Part shown: piece after piece, positions 24,673 through 32,255 of the stretch | Numbering within the stretch: the first letter of the stretch is position 1 | Layout of the letters: every line of letters starts with the position of its first letter | Assembly: GCA_018780035.1 (NCBI GenBank) | Contig: JADMKE010000024.1 | Span: forward strand, 391,236 to 455,235 | Length of the DNA: 64,000 bases | Direction: 5' to 3' | Source: Candidatus Sericytochromatia bacterium | Lineage (GTDB): Bacteria; Cyanobacteriota; Sericytochromatia; UBA7694 | Notes under the pieces: model-generated | What the model saw: only the letters and a program-made list of their open reading frames with translations | What the model was told of the DNA's origin: nothing | Databases searched by the model: none | Made by a program: the position numbers and the translations under genes

Positions 24673-25524
24673 ATGAAAATTGAAGCCTTTTACGATCCCC
24701 AAACTTATACGGTTACGTATATCGTCTTTGACTCAGAAAGCAAAGACGCGGTGATCATCGACCCCGTGCTCGACTATGAACCTTGGGCCTCGCAAATCTC
24801 TTTTGAAAACCTAGAAAAATACAAGGCATTTATTCAGACCCATGCTTTAAAATTGCATTATATTCTCGAAACCCACGCCCATGCAGACCATCTTTCCAGT
24901 TCTCAATACCTCAAAGAGGCCTATCCCACAGCCAAAATTGGCATTGGTGAAAACATCAAAAAAGTACAGGAGGTCTTTAAAGGCCTGTTTAATTTCAAAG
25001 ATTTAAAAACGGATGGGTCTCAGTTTGATCAACTCTTTTGTGAAGGCGAAGTGATTTCTGCCGGCAGTTTAGAGTTCAAGGTGATCAATACCCCCGGACA
25101 TACCCCCGCCTGTGTCAGTTTTCTGATTGATGACGCCGTGTTTACGGGAGACTCCCTTTTTCTGGAAGATTATGGAACCGGTCGCTGTGACTTTCCCGGC
25201 GGAAACTCGGCGGATATGTATGTCTCAATTCATGACAAACTCTACCATTTACCAGATGACACCCGCGTATTCGTTGGACACGATTACCAGCCAGGAGGGC
25301 GAGAAGTAAAATACGAAAGTACAATTGGGATTTCCAAAGAAAAAAATCCCTTTCTGCAAGCAGAGACCAGTGCAGACGATTTTATCACGCGCCGCAACAG
25401 CCGCGACAGCAGCTTAAAAGCGCCTGTATTGCTTTTGCCCAGCGTACAGGTCAATATCAATGCCGGGGCTTTTCCTGCCCCTGAAGACAATGGCTTAAGC
25501 TATTTAAAGATACCCCTGCGGTAA
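24673..25524 (+). CDS. ETHE1-like MBL-fold sulfur (persulfide) dioxygenase
   Basis: The 283-residue metallo-beta-lactamase-fold protein has the metal motif THAHADHLSS, a further 'NTPGHTPACVSF' (second His) and 'FTGDSLFLEDYGTGRCDFPGG' followed by 'FVGHDYQPGG'. This combination matches ETHE1/Blh persulfide dioxygenases, which oxidise glutathione persulfide to sulfite and need one iron. It has 30-40 more residues than human ETHE1, mainly between motifs. AGGAG lies 7 nt before ATG 24673. The presence of gshB elsewhere in the window supports glutathione as a co-substrate. The upstream palindromes suggest inducible expression. Confidence 0.88.
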   Translation: MKIEAFYDPQTYTVTYIVFDSESKDAVIIDPVLDYEPWASQISFENLEKYKAFIQTHALKLHYILETHAHADHLSSSQYLKEAYPTAKIGIGENIKKVQEVFKGLFNFKDLKTDGSQFDQLFCEGEVISAGSLEFKVINTPGHTPACVSFLIDDAVFTGDSLFLEDYGTGRCDFPGGNSADMYVSIHDKLYHLPDDTRVFVGHDYQPGGREVKYESTIGISKEKNPFLQAETSADDFITRRNSRDSSLKAPVLLLPSVQVNINAGAFPAPEDNGLSYLKIPLR

Positions 25525-25528
25525 AAAT

Positions 25529-25561
25529 GAGTGAGGTACCTGAATGAGTGAGGGTACCTGG
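25529..25561 (+). repeat. near-perfect tandem repeat of about 17 bp
   Basis: Between the two convergent genes, GAGTGAGGTACCTGAAT is followed by GAGTGAGGGTACCTGG; the copies differ by one inserted G and the end. Each contains a GGTACC palindrome. The role is unknown. Confidence 0.5.
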
Positions 25562-25627
25562 GCTGGGATTTATTGTGCGAAACAGATATTTTTAGGTTCT
25601 GTAAAAAAGCACAGGGAATCCCAGCCC
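25560..25627. other. long nested inverted repeat over the 3' end of the ALDH gene
   Basis: GGGCTGGGATT (25560-25570) pairs perfectly with AATCCCAGCCC (25617-25627). Inside, GTGC (25575-25578) pairs with GCAC (25609-25612) and ACAGA (25582-25586) with TCTGT (25598-25602). The structure spans the ALDH stop codon and its last 18 codons. There is no run of T after either arm, so it is not a plain intrinsic terminator. It may end or protect the convergent transcripts. Confidence 0.5.
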
Positions 25628-27015
25628 CCTTCACGTCCCAGACCCGACATCTTGACACCCCCAAAAGGGGTGCGCAAATCGCGTTCCATCCAACAATTGA
25701 CCCAGACCACTCCTGCCTGCAACACAGGGCTCAGCCGCATCACACGCGCGTGATCGTTTGTCCAAAGTGTAGCGGCCAGGCCATATTCAGTGCCATTGGC
25801 CACATCCACAGCTTCACTCTCAGATTCAAAGGGCATTAAACTGACCACAGGCCCAAAGATTTCTTCTTGATTGGTCCTGCAGTTCGCGCTTAAGCCTTCC
25901 AAAACCGTTGGCGCAAAGTACCAGCCCTTTTCAATTCTGCCTTGCATTTGCAGAGGTGTTCCCCCACAAAGCACGCTTCCCCCCTCTTGAATTGCCAAGT
26001 CCACATAGCTGCGAACCTTCTCAAGATGAGGCAAAGAGACCAATGCCCCTAAGCGGGAGTCAGGTAAAAGGGGATCTCCAACTTGAATGGCCTGGGCGCG
26101 AGCGACAAAATCAGCTTTAAACCGGTCATAGATTGATGCCTCAACCAAGACACGTGACATACACAGACAAATTTGGCCTTGATTGGAAAAAGCAGCACGC
26201 AACAAAGTTTCAAGCGTCTTTTCATAATCACAATCGGCAAAGACAATGGCCGCGTTTTTGCCCCCCATTTCAAGTGAAAGTTTTTTAAATTTTGGCGCAA
26301 CGACGCGGGCTATTTCGGCCCCTGTTCGGGTACTGCCCGTAAATGAAACAGCTTTAATGCGTGAATCTGCGGTCAGGGCAGAACCCGTTTTGGCCCCGCT
26401 GCCCATGACCAGATTGAGAACCCCTGCAGGCAGGCCAGCTTGAATCGCAATTTCACCCAAGAGATAAGCCGTCAAGGGGGTGATTTCAGAGGGTTTGGCC
26501 ACGACAGTATTGCCCGCAGCCAAAGCTGGGGCAATTTTCCACGTGAGCAAATAGAGGGGCAAATTCCAAGGGGAGATACAGGCCACCACTCCCAGGGGCT
26601 GTCTCAAGGTGTAATTGAGAAAGCCCTGGCTGGAATGAGATTCAGAGGCAAAATGAGGCAAAGCAGAGGCAAAGAAGCGAAAATTGCGGACAGCCCTTGG
26701 GATATCCACACTTTGTGCTAACCACAGTGGTTTGCCGGTGTCTTTGCTTTCTGCTTGAGCCAATTCAGGCAGCCGGGCCTCTAAGGCATCAGCCAATTGA
26801 AAGAGGTAAGCTGCCCGCTGCTCTGCCTCTAAGGCCGCCCAAGCAGGAAAAGCCGTTTGAGCCGCAACTATCGCAGAGTTCACAACAGCAGCATCTGAAT
26901 CCGGAATCTGGGCATAGACCTCACCCACAGCAGGCTCCCAGACATCAATTGTGGGGCCTGCTGGAAAATGGAAGGCCCCGTCAATAAAATTGCCCAATTC
27001 GCTCAGGTCACTCAC
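25570..27015 (-). CDS. aldehyde dehydrogenase, ALDH8-like (2-aminomuconic semialdehyde type)
   Basis: The 481-residue NAD(P)-dependent aldehyde dehydrogenase has all family landmarks: 'SPWNLPLYLLTWKIAPALAA', 'KPSEITPLTA', 'FTGSTRTG' in the cofactor site, catalytic Glu in LSLEMGGKNA, catalytic Cys in QGQICLC, 'QEEIFGPVV', and 'CWMERDLRTPFGGVKMSG'. The Cys-Leu-Cys active site and the 'CWMERDLRTPFGG' signature are closest to ALDH8A1-like 2-aminomuconic semialdehyde dehydrogenases. Substrate inference from these signatures is moderate. It starts at a GTG (27015, or 27018) 7 nt after the stop of the upstream HTH protein, whose last codons supply AAGG. Confidence 0.88.
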   Translation of the reverse strand: MSDLSELGNFIDGAFHFPAGPTIDVWEPAVGEVYAQIPDSDAAVVNSAIVAAQTAFPAWAALEAEQRAAYLFQLADALEARLPELAQAESKDTGKPLWLAQSVDIPRAVRNFRFFASALPHFASESHSSQGFLNYTLRQPLGVVACISPWNLPLYLLTWKIAPALAAGNTVVAKPSEITPLTAYLLGEIAIQAGLPAGVLNLVMGSGAKTGSALTADSRIKAVSFTGSTRTGAEIARVVAPKFKKLSLEMGGKNAAIVFADCDYEKTLETLLRAAFSNQGQICLCMSRVLVEASIYDRFKADFVARAQAIQVGDPLLPDSRLGALVSLPHLEKVRSYVDLAIQEGGSVLCGGTPLQMQGRIEKGWYFAPTVLEGLSANCRTNQEEIFGPVVSLMPFESESEAVDVANGTEYGLAATLWTNDHARVMRLSPVLQAGVVWVNCWMERDLRTPFGGVKMSGLGREGGWDSLCFFTEPKNICFAQ

Positions 27016-27025
27016 CACTCAGGCC

Positions 27026-27709
27026 TTAAGGCAGGGAAGAAGCTGAAGGGCTCGGACTGGCATTGGTGTTGTCTGGACTGCCAAAGTCTTCACTGCCCGT
27101 CTCGGCATTCGGACTGGCCGAAGCAACGGGGGGAGGAGGGATGACTTTGGGCACGGGTGGCGTAAACAGACGGCCCAAGATCAGCACCAATAAAACCGTA
27201 ATTGCAACGGTCAAAGCCTGATACAACCAATAGCGGTTTAAGAACTGATTGACCGTTTCATTGGTTTTTTGTGAACCACTGAGGTTTTTTTGCAAAACAT
27301 CCACAGTGCGGGTCAAGTCTTCGACCTGCTTTTGGACCTTGGCCAGATTTTTTTGCTCTTTGACCATTTCTGATTGGGTGTTTTTTAAATGGAACTGCAT
27401 GCTGACAATGCGCATTTCCATCTGCCGAAAGGTCTCTTGTAAAACCTGACGCGAATTCGCCCCAGCTTCTGCATTGGGGGCATCGGCAGCAGGTGGGGGC
27501 TCGGGCATGGGCACAGCCTTGCGTATATCCGAAGCTTTTTTTCCGGCATTGAACAGGGCTTTAACTTGCTTAAAATAAGCAATCCAGGCCTCGGGAACCA
27601 CGGTCAGCCCAGATTCATCGCTGTTAAATGTAATTCCCAGCTCTTTAATCCAAGCAGAGAGTTTCTCTGGTGCAATATCCAGTGTTTTTGCGAGTTCTTG
27701 CGTATTCAT
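27026..27709 (-). CDS. MerR-like HTH / coiled-coil / single-TM protein
   Basis: The 227-residue protein has three parts. Residues 1-65 resemble a MerR-type helix-turn-helix ('MNTQELAKTLDIAPEKLSAW', 'YFKQVKALFNAGKKASDIRK'). Residues 88-155 are a predicted coiled coil. One membrane helix at 160-183 follows ('YWLYQALTVAITVLLVLIL'). The Pro/Ser-rich tail (184-227) is probably outside. The HTH would be cytoplasmic and the tail periplasmic. This is an unusual design for a regulator. It is 10 nt upstream of the ALDH gene, so both may be co-transcribed; a role in controlling it is only a guess. Confidence 0.72.
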   Translation of the reverse strand: MNTQELAKTLDIAPEKLSAWIKELGITFNSDESGLTVVPEAWIAYFKQVKALFNAGKKASDIRKAVPMPEPPPAADAPNAEAGANSRQVLQETFRQMEMRIVSMQFHLKNTQSEMVKEQKNLAKVQKQVEDLTRTVDVLQKNLSGSQKTNETVNQFLNRYWLYQALTVAITVLLVLILGRLFTPPVPKVIPPPPVASASPNAETGSEDFGSPDNTNASPSPSASSLP

Positions 27710-27739
27710 AAGTGCTCAATTCTCCGCAGTTTCGTCCAT

Positions 27740-27761
27740 ACTTGGCCCAAACTTGGCCCAA
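27740..27761 (+). repeat. tandem 11-bp repeat in a divergent promoter region
   Basis: The sequence ACTTGGCCCAA occurs twice in a row upstream of the minus-strand HTH gene. It could be a protein-binding site; nothing else supports this. Confidence 0.35.
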
Positions 27762-27901
27762 ATTTTATCAGCCATTCACCCAACGTTGACATCAGGTTTG
27801 AGGTGGATCTACTTCCCCTATAACCAGCCCCATTGTACAGTACCCACCAACGATTTAACAGTCGGGAAAGCGAAAAAAAGTATGCATTTGGATCGAAATT
27901 T

Positions 27902-28366
27902 ATGTTTGTAGATATCCTGTATTGCAGCTTTTTATTTGCCCTCTTGGGTGGGCTCTGGTATTTAAACCAACCCAGGGAAAAGCAATTGCAAGTGGCAAAA
28001 CCCTTGAAGTACGGAATCAACCTTTTGGGGGGAGTATTGGCTCTGGGTGCTGTTTTTTTCTGGCTCAAAACGATCAACGAGGCCCCTTTCCAACCCATTA
28101 TCAAACCTGGCACACATCGCTTGGCAATCAGCGCAGAGCAATGGGGCAAAACGTGGCCCTTAAGAGTACCTTCGGGAACCCTTGAATGTCTTCCTGGGGC
28201 TGAGGTGGTATTTCACACCCAGGGAAAAACCTTCGCAGTCAATGGTCAAGCCAAGCTCAAATCTTTACCTAAACTCGAAATTTTGGCTTCACCAGATCAG
28301 TATATTCCCAAAGCACGCAAAGATTTGAGTGCATTTCAGCGCATGGGACTTCGGCTCTGCAATTGA
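27902..28366 (+). CDS. small membrane protein with DUF2511 (YebY-like) C-terminal domain
   Basis: The 154-residue protein starts at the ATG at 27902, because residues upstream of it are polar and fit no family. Two membrane segments (about 4-22 and 42-62) precede an extracytoplasmic domain. That domain has WPLRVPSGTLECLPGAEVVF and 'FAVNGQAK', the pattern of DUF2511/YebY ('WPl.V.sG.L.C' then a small beta unit ending 'NG.A'). The function of DUF2511 is unknown. It overlaps none of its neighbours and is 76 nt before the cupin gene. Confidence 0.65.
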   Translation: MFVDILYCSFLFALLGGLWYLNQPREKQLQVAKPLKYGINLLGGVLALGAVFFWLKTINEAPFQPIIKPGTHRLAISAEQWGKTWPLRVPSGTLECLPGAEVVFHTQGKTFAVNGQAKLKSLPKLEILASPDQYIPKARKDLSAFQRMGLRLCN

Positions 28367-28442
28367 AAATGTTAAACTGTCTGACAATGCCTCAGTTTCA
28401 AATTCGAGCTTTTTCACACAGCTTTATCACACAGGAGCGAGC

Positions 28443-28952
28443 ATGAGCGAAGCCAGCCAATTGCCCCCGATTGTCAATCTCAAAGACATTGAATTTACCT
28501 TGCAACAACAGGGAGATCATTACGAAGCCCGATTTGCCAAACTCAGCCAAAAATTGGGCTCGCGCAAACTTGGTTCTCAATTGGTGATCGTTCCTCCCGG
28601 AAAAAAAGCCTGGCCCTACCATGCCCACTATGTGAATGAAGAAATGTTTTTTATACTGGCTGGAAGTGGTCAGCTGCGCCTGGGCGAACGCGAATACCTG
28701 CTCGCCAGTGGTGATTTAATTTCGATCCCACCTGGTCCAGAATACGCCCATCAAATTGTCAATACCGGCGAAGAAGATTTGACTTATTTAGCAATTAGCA
28801 CCATGGAAGAGCCAGATATTGTGCTCTTTCCCGACTCAAATAAAATTTCTGTTGTGGCAGGTACTCCCCCAGGGGGAGACAAAGAACAACGTACTCTGAA
28901 TTTTATTGGTGATCTGGAACAACAACTGGGCTATTGGCACGGTGAAACCTAA
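28443..28952 (+). CDS. cupin domain protein
   Basis: The 169-residue single-domain cupin has metal ligands H60 and H62 (PYHAHYVNEEMFF), E66 or E67, and H103 (EYAHQIVN), with 'GDLISIPPGPEYA' between. Small stand-alone cupins act as mono- or dioxygenases, isomerases or sugar-phosphate binders, so no reaction is assigned. ATG 28443 has AGGAGCGAGC just upstream; a start 38 codons earlier is less likely. It runs in the same direction as the DUF2511 and lipoprotein genes, and a terminator follows the latter. Confidence 0.8.
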   Translation: MSEASQLPPIVNLKDIEFTLQQQGDHYEARFAKLSQKLGSRKLGSQLVIVPPGKKAWPYHAHYVNEEMFFILAGSGQLRLGEREYLLASGDLISIPPGPEYAHQIVNTGEEDLTYLAISTMEEPDIVLFPDSNKISVVAGTPPGGDKEQRTLNFIGDLEQQLGYWHGET

Positions 28953-29057
28953 ATCTCTGCCAGTTTTGCAGGAAATTTGACATAAGTTTATGTGGGCGTT
29001 AGAATAAAGTTAAGAAAAGATTATTCCTTTCAACTTTGTCCTGAGGGGTTCCCACCT

Positions 29058-29615
29058 ATGAAATTTCAATCCCGTTTTTTGCCTCTTGTGTTGGGGGGTC
29101 TGTTTTTATTGCCCGCCTGCCAGCAAGCCCGTCCGTTGCCCAATATGAGTCCAGCCTCACAACTCTCTCGTTTTTCGATGCCAACGGGTCAACGGGCACC
29201 TGCTGATCTGGTCGAAGCACCTGGCTTTCAAGTCGGAGATAATCTGAGCGTCAAAGGCCCGTTGTTCACTTCGGGTCAGGGCAAGGTTCACGCATTAAGC
29301 GCAGATGCTTTTAAAATTGAATTTTCAATTGCCTCTTATCACTTGATTGTTTCGGCTGAGCGCATCAACGCCACCCAAGCCAAGTTCGTCACTGTTGATG
29401 TCAAACAAAACCGCACTGTAGAAGCAATTGGTACTTATGTTCGGTCCGGTAATGTGACCGTCTTTGACATGGGCAAAGGCTCAGAAGTTGAAAAACTGAC
29501 CGTTAAAAACCAACGCGCAGGTTATTTTGAAACCGATGTGGTTCAACCCGGCAAACTCAGCATGCTGAGTGGTGATGCCCGTGGAACCGTCAATTTAAAA
29601 TTCAGCAAGAAATAG
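29058..29615 (+). CDS. putative lipoprotein of unknown function
   Basis: The 185-residue protein starts at ATG 29058, where GAGGGG lies 9 nt upstream; the in-frame extension further upstream is not hydrophobic. It has lipobox LPAC, Cys near residue 21 (MKFQSRFLPLVLGGLFLLPAC), then a Pro/Ser-rich region and a beta-rich C-terminal half ('VEAIGTYVRSGNVTVFDMG', 'KLSMLSGDARGTVNLKF'). No family was recognised. It ends just before a strong terminator. Confidence 0.8.
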   Translation: MKFQSRFLPLVLGGLFLLPACQQARPLPNMSPASQLSRFSMPTGQRAPADLVEAPGFQVGDNLSVKGPLFTSGQGKVHALSADAFKIEFSIASYHLIVSAERINATQAKFVTVDVKQNRTVEAIGTYVRSGNVTVFDMGKGSEVEKLTVKNQRAGYFETDVVQPGKLSMLSGDARGTVNLKFSKK

Positions 29616-29676
29616 GTTTTTTGGCAAGCGGGCTTTGCCTTAATCACACAACCCGAACTTCATGTTAAACATTTGG

Positions 29677-29715
29677 AAATCCCCACTTTCTCTTTGAGAG
29701 TGGGGATTTTGTTTT
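29677..29715 (+). terminator. rho-independent terminator after the lipoprotein gene
   Basis: The stem AAATCCCCACTttCTC / GAGAGTGGGGATTT with a short TTT loop is followed by TTGTTTT. It lies 60 nt after the lipoprotein stop, on the plus strand. A very stable G/C stem and T run make this a confident call. It also shields the convergent gene at 29805. Confidence 0.85.
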
Positions 29716-29804
29716 GAATGGATCTCAGCTGAAAAGAACCGCCAAACAGCGGAATATTCGGCCCTGTCTTTTCAGCCTAAAACCCAACCCTTAAAACCAG
29801 CTCA

Positions 29805-30746
29805 TCAATACCGGGTCGAAACCACTTGGTAGACAAACTTATGAAAGTAACGGCCCTGAGTGCCCTGTAAATAGCAATTGATATCCTCTTCTATCGCGCG
29901 AATCAGGGCATCGTCGCCCGGAAACTGCGCAGCCTGTGCTTTGTAAACGGGCTTCATGCCTGCAAAGCGCGATCGGGCCATTTCCATGGGGTAAATCCCG
30001 GGGTTGATTTTTTTCAGGTCCTCAAAACGAATCCGAAAGCGGTGCTGCCAATGGCCTTTTTTGAGTATACTCACCGCTTCATAGACAGAGACATTGCACA
30101 AACCACCGGTAACAACTTGGCTCTCATAGAGCTTCATTTGATCAAAATAGCGAAGCAAATCGGGATCATCCAGAATCTCCAGGGGCAATTCCAACTCAGA
30201 AATAGCGGTGGTGCGGCTAATCACCGGGCCATCATATTTGGCTTTGGACTCCGGCATATTGGGCCGGATCATCTCAGGTGCGCGAGAATTGCTCTGCAAT
30301 GTACTCAGGGTCGTGATTTTGGGTTTTTCGTCTTTGGGTTTACGCGGCGCTTTGGGAACCGGAACCGCAACCGCCTGTTTGGAGGTAGGGGTTTGCAATG
30401 GAGCCACGGGTGCCACAATATTGGGCACAGGGACTTTGGGAGTTAAAGGTGGGACTCCAGAAGGCGACCGCGGAGGCGCGAGTGTGTCCTGATCGAGCAG
30501 GCCACCGCCCTTTTTTTTGCTGCCAAAGAGATAGTCAGCAGCATCGTTGACCAAATTGTCGAGTTTTCCAAAGACGTTGTCTACGACCTTGCCAACTTGC
30601 TCAGGCACATAATCATCGATTTTTTCTTTGGGGACAGGGGGTTTGGCTGCGACCACAGGAGGATTTTGCTTTTTGGGAGCATCACTGGGTTTGGCTCGGA
30701 CAAAGGCGTCCTTGTGATACTCGGTAAATTCATCTTCAATCGACAT
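29805..30746 (-). CDS. hypothetical protein with Pro/Lys-rich linker
   Basis: The 313-residue protein has an acidic N-terminal 30 residues, a helical patch around 45-75 ('EQVGKVVDNVFGKLDNLVND'), a Pro/Val/Lys-rich disordered linker (80-160) and a folded C-terminal half (165-313, 'LPLEILDDPDLLRYFDQMKL', 'VSVYEAVSILKKGHWQHRFR'). No signal peptide or catalytic motif is seen and the family is unknown. Its start (ATG 30746) overlaps the upstream HExxH gene's stop by one base, so the two are coupled; it may act with that protein. Confidence 0.7.
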   Translation of the reverse strand: MSIEDEFTEYHKDAFVRAKPSDAPKKQNPPVVAAKPPVPKEKIDDYVPEQVGKVVDNVFGKLDNLVNDAADYLFGSKKKGGGLLDQDTLAPPRSPSGVPPLTPKVPVPNIVAPVAPLQTPTSKQAVAVPVPKAPRKPKDEKPKITTLSTLQSNSRAPEMIRPNMPESKAKYDGPVISRTTAISELELPLEILDDPDLLRYFDQMKLYESQVVTGGLCNVSVYEAVSILKKGHWQHRFRIRFEDLKKINPGIYPMEMARSRFAGMKPVYKAQAAQFPGDDALIRAIEEDINCYLQGTQGRYFHKFVYQVVSTRY

Positions 30747-32179
30747 TAACGCCCGCCTCTCTCTTTGAGAAACTCCGAAAGATCTTCCATACGATCTTCA
30801 AGAGTTGGTTGTTCATCTCCTATATTATGTCGCTGGAGGTGCTTAACCTGCAAGGGTTCCAAATGAACAGGCACCGCATCGGACTTGAGATCATCGGGAT
30901 TGACGATGATATTGTCTTGCACGGCTTCGGGCAAATTCAGAAGAGACAAACGTCTTAAGGCATTATCTGGGCCCGGAGGAGAGGCACCAGGCACCATCGA
31001 TTGGACCTGGGGAAAGAGTTTATTGTCGAGCAAATGACTGGCTCCTTTTTCGAGACGCTGTTGCACATCGCCAAAGGCCGGGGTATCGCGCTCAATTGCC
31101 ACCAAAGCCTGTTCTTTGAGGTGCTGATAGGTCTCATCGTAAGATTGCCAATCGGTGAGCTTGTTGCGGGTGGTAAGCACCTCACGGCGATAATCAACCG
31201 TCAGTGCAGCAATATCGTCTTTGCTGAGATTTTTACTGTTATTGGCAGTGGCCAACTTATCATCTTCAATCATCAGTGATTCGAGTAGATCTGGCTGGGC
31301 CGTCTGCATTTCCTCTTCTTCTGCATTCAGTGAAAGCAGGCGCAAACTGAGTTGATCTTGAACCAAATCAATCGCGTAGCGGGAGCCTGAGGAGAGCGAA
31401 ATCTGATCGCGCATCAACTCTTTGGCCAGAGAGCGGATCACCAGCGGAGAGAAAAACACGCCTCGCCCCGCCGAAGAGAGAAAGTGCCGGGTGTCTTCGT
31501 TGAGCAAATCATAATAATCCCGTTTGGTACCGTCACTGAGACTGCCTGTCAAAAACAAAATGATATACCAATAGACCAAATCTTGAACAGCATTGGCATA
31601 GAGCTTGGCGTGGCTCTCACGGATCGAGCTCAGCCCCTCACAAATGCTGATTCGGGCGCGTAATTCGCGCTCAGAAAGCGACATTTGCAAACCTGAATAA
31701 TTACAAAAATCTATCGCGTGTTGCATTTCGTGCAAAAGAATCAGCTGAAGCAGATAGATATCTTGCAAACTGATCTCTGAGACCCCCACCAGCGGCTTGC
31801 GCGTTTCGGTGGTATAAGCTTGTGTGCCGAGCCCAAAGCGGCTGGCAATATCTGAGTAAAAATTGAACCAGATTTTGCCTCGACTTAAAAATGAGACATT
31901 GAGATGCAGGCGCTCGCTCATCCAATCCAATAACAATTGGTAACGGTGTGCAGCATTGGCGATCAGCTCTTCGCGTTCATCAGGATAGGTGCCCGCTGCC
32001 GCGCCAAATTCATCGGCCTCTTTGAGGTATTCATAATACTCAAAATGCTGACGTTGGCTGTAGATAATACAGTGGTGATGAAAACCCACCATCTGGGCTC
32101 TCAGATTGCGTTTCACGGGCTGCAAACGGCTCCTTGGTTCTGGGTCAATGCCCTCAATGGCACCGATAGATTTCCTCAT
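30746..32179 (-). CDS. HExxH zinc-metallopeptidase-like protein
   Basis: The 477-residue protein starts at ATG 32179; the 33 codons upstream look like promoter DNA read as protein. It carries LILLHEMQHAIDF (His150, Glu151, His154), a zincin HExxH, and Glu181 in ISICEGLSSI is a possible third ligand. No signal peptide is seen, so it may work in the cytoplasm or leave by another route. The C-terminal third is charged and coil-rich (about 340-470). No MEROPS family was recognised. It is coupled to the hypothetical gene downstream and divergent from the caspase-like gene. Confidence 0.7.
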   Translation of the reverse strand: MRKSIGAIEGIDPEPRSRLQPVKRNLRAQMVGFHHHCIIYSQRQHFEYYEYLKEADEFGAAAGTYPDEREELIANAAHRYQLLLDWMSERLHLNVSFLSRGKIWFNFYSDIASRFGLGTQAYTTETRKPLVGVSEISLQDIYLLQLILLHEMQHAIDFCNYSGLQMSLSERELRARISICEGLSSIRESHAKLYANAVQDLVYWYIILFLTGSLSDGTKRDYYDLLNEDTRHFLSSAGRGVFFSPLVIRSLAKELMRDQISLSSGSRYAIDLVQDQLSLRLLSLNAEEEEMQTAQPDLLESLMIEDDKLATANNSKNLSKDDIAALTVDYRREVLTTRNKLTDWQSYDETYQHLKEQALVAIERDTPAFGDVQQRLEKGASHLLDNKLFPQVQSMVPGASPPGPDNALRRLSLLNLPEAVQDNIIVNPDDLKSDAVPVHLEPLQVKHLQRHNIGDEQPTLEDRMEDLSEFLKERGGR

Positions 32180-32217
32180 TCTAACAAATCTGCCGTCAGA
32201 ATCTGAGCCAATTCCAC

Positions 32218-32223
32218 TATAAT
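32218..32223 (+). promoter_or_regulatory. candidate -10 box before the caspase-like gene
   Basis: TATAAT lies 32 nt before ATG 32256. A GGAG sits 7 nt before the ATG. No strong -35 was found; the minus-strand gene's promoter must also lie in this short divergent region. Confidence 0.3.
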
Positions 32224-32255
32224 AGAGTACAACCCATTTCTTTTGGAGTTCTTGA

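Noticed and set aside
27740..27761. CRISPR-like repeat
   Set aside because: Only two adjacent 11-bp units without spacers.
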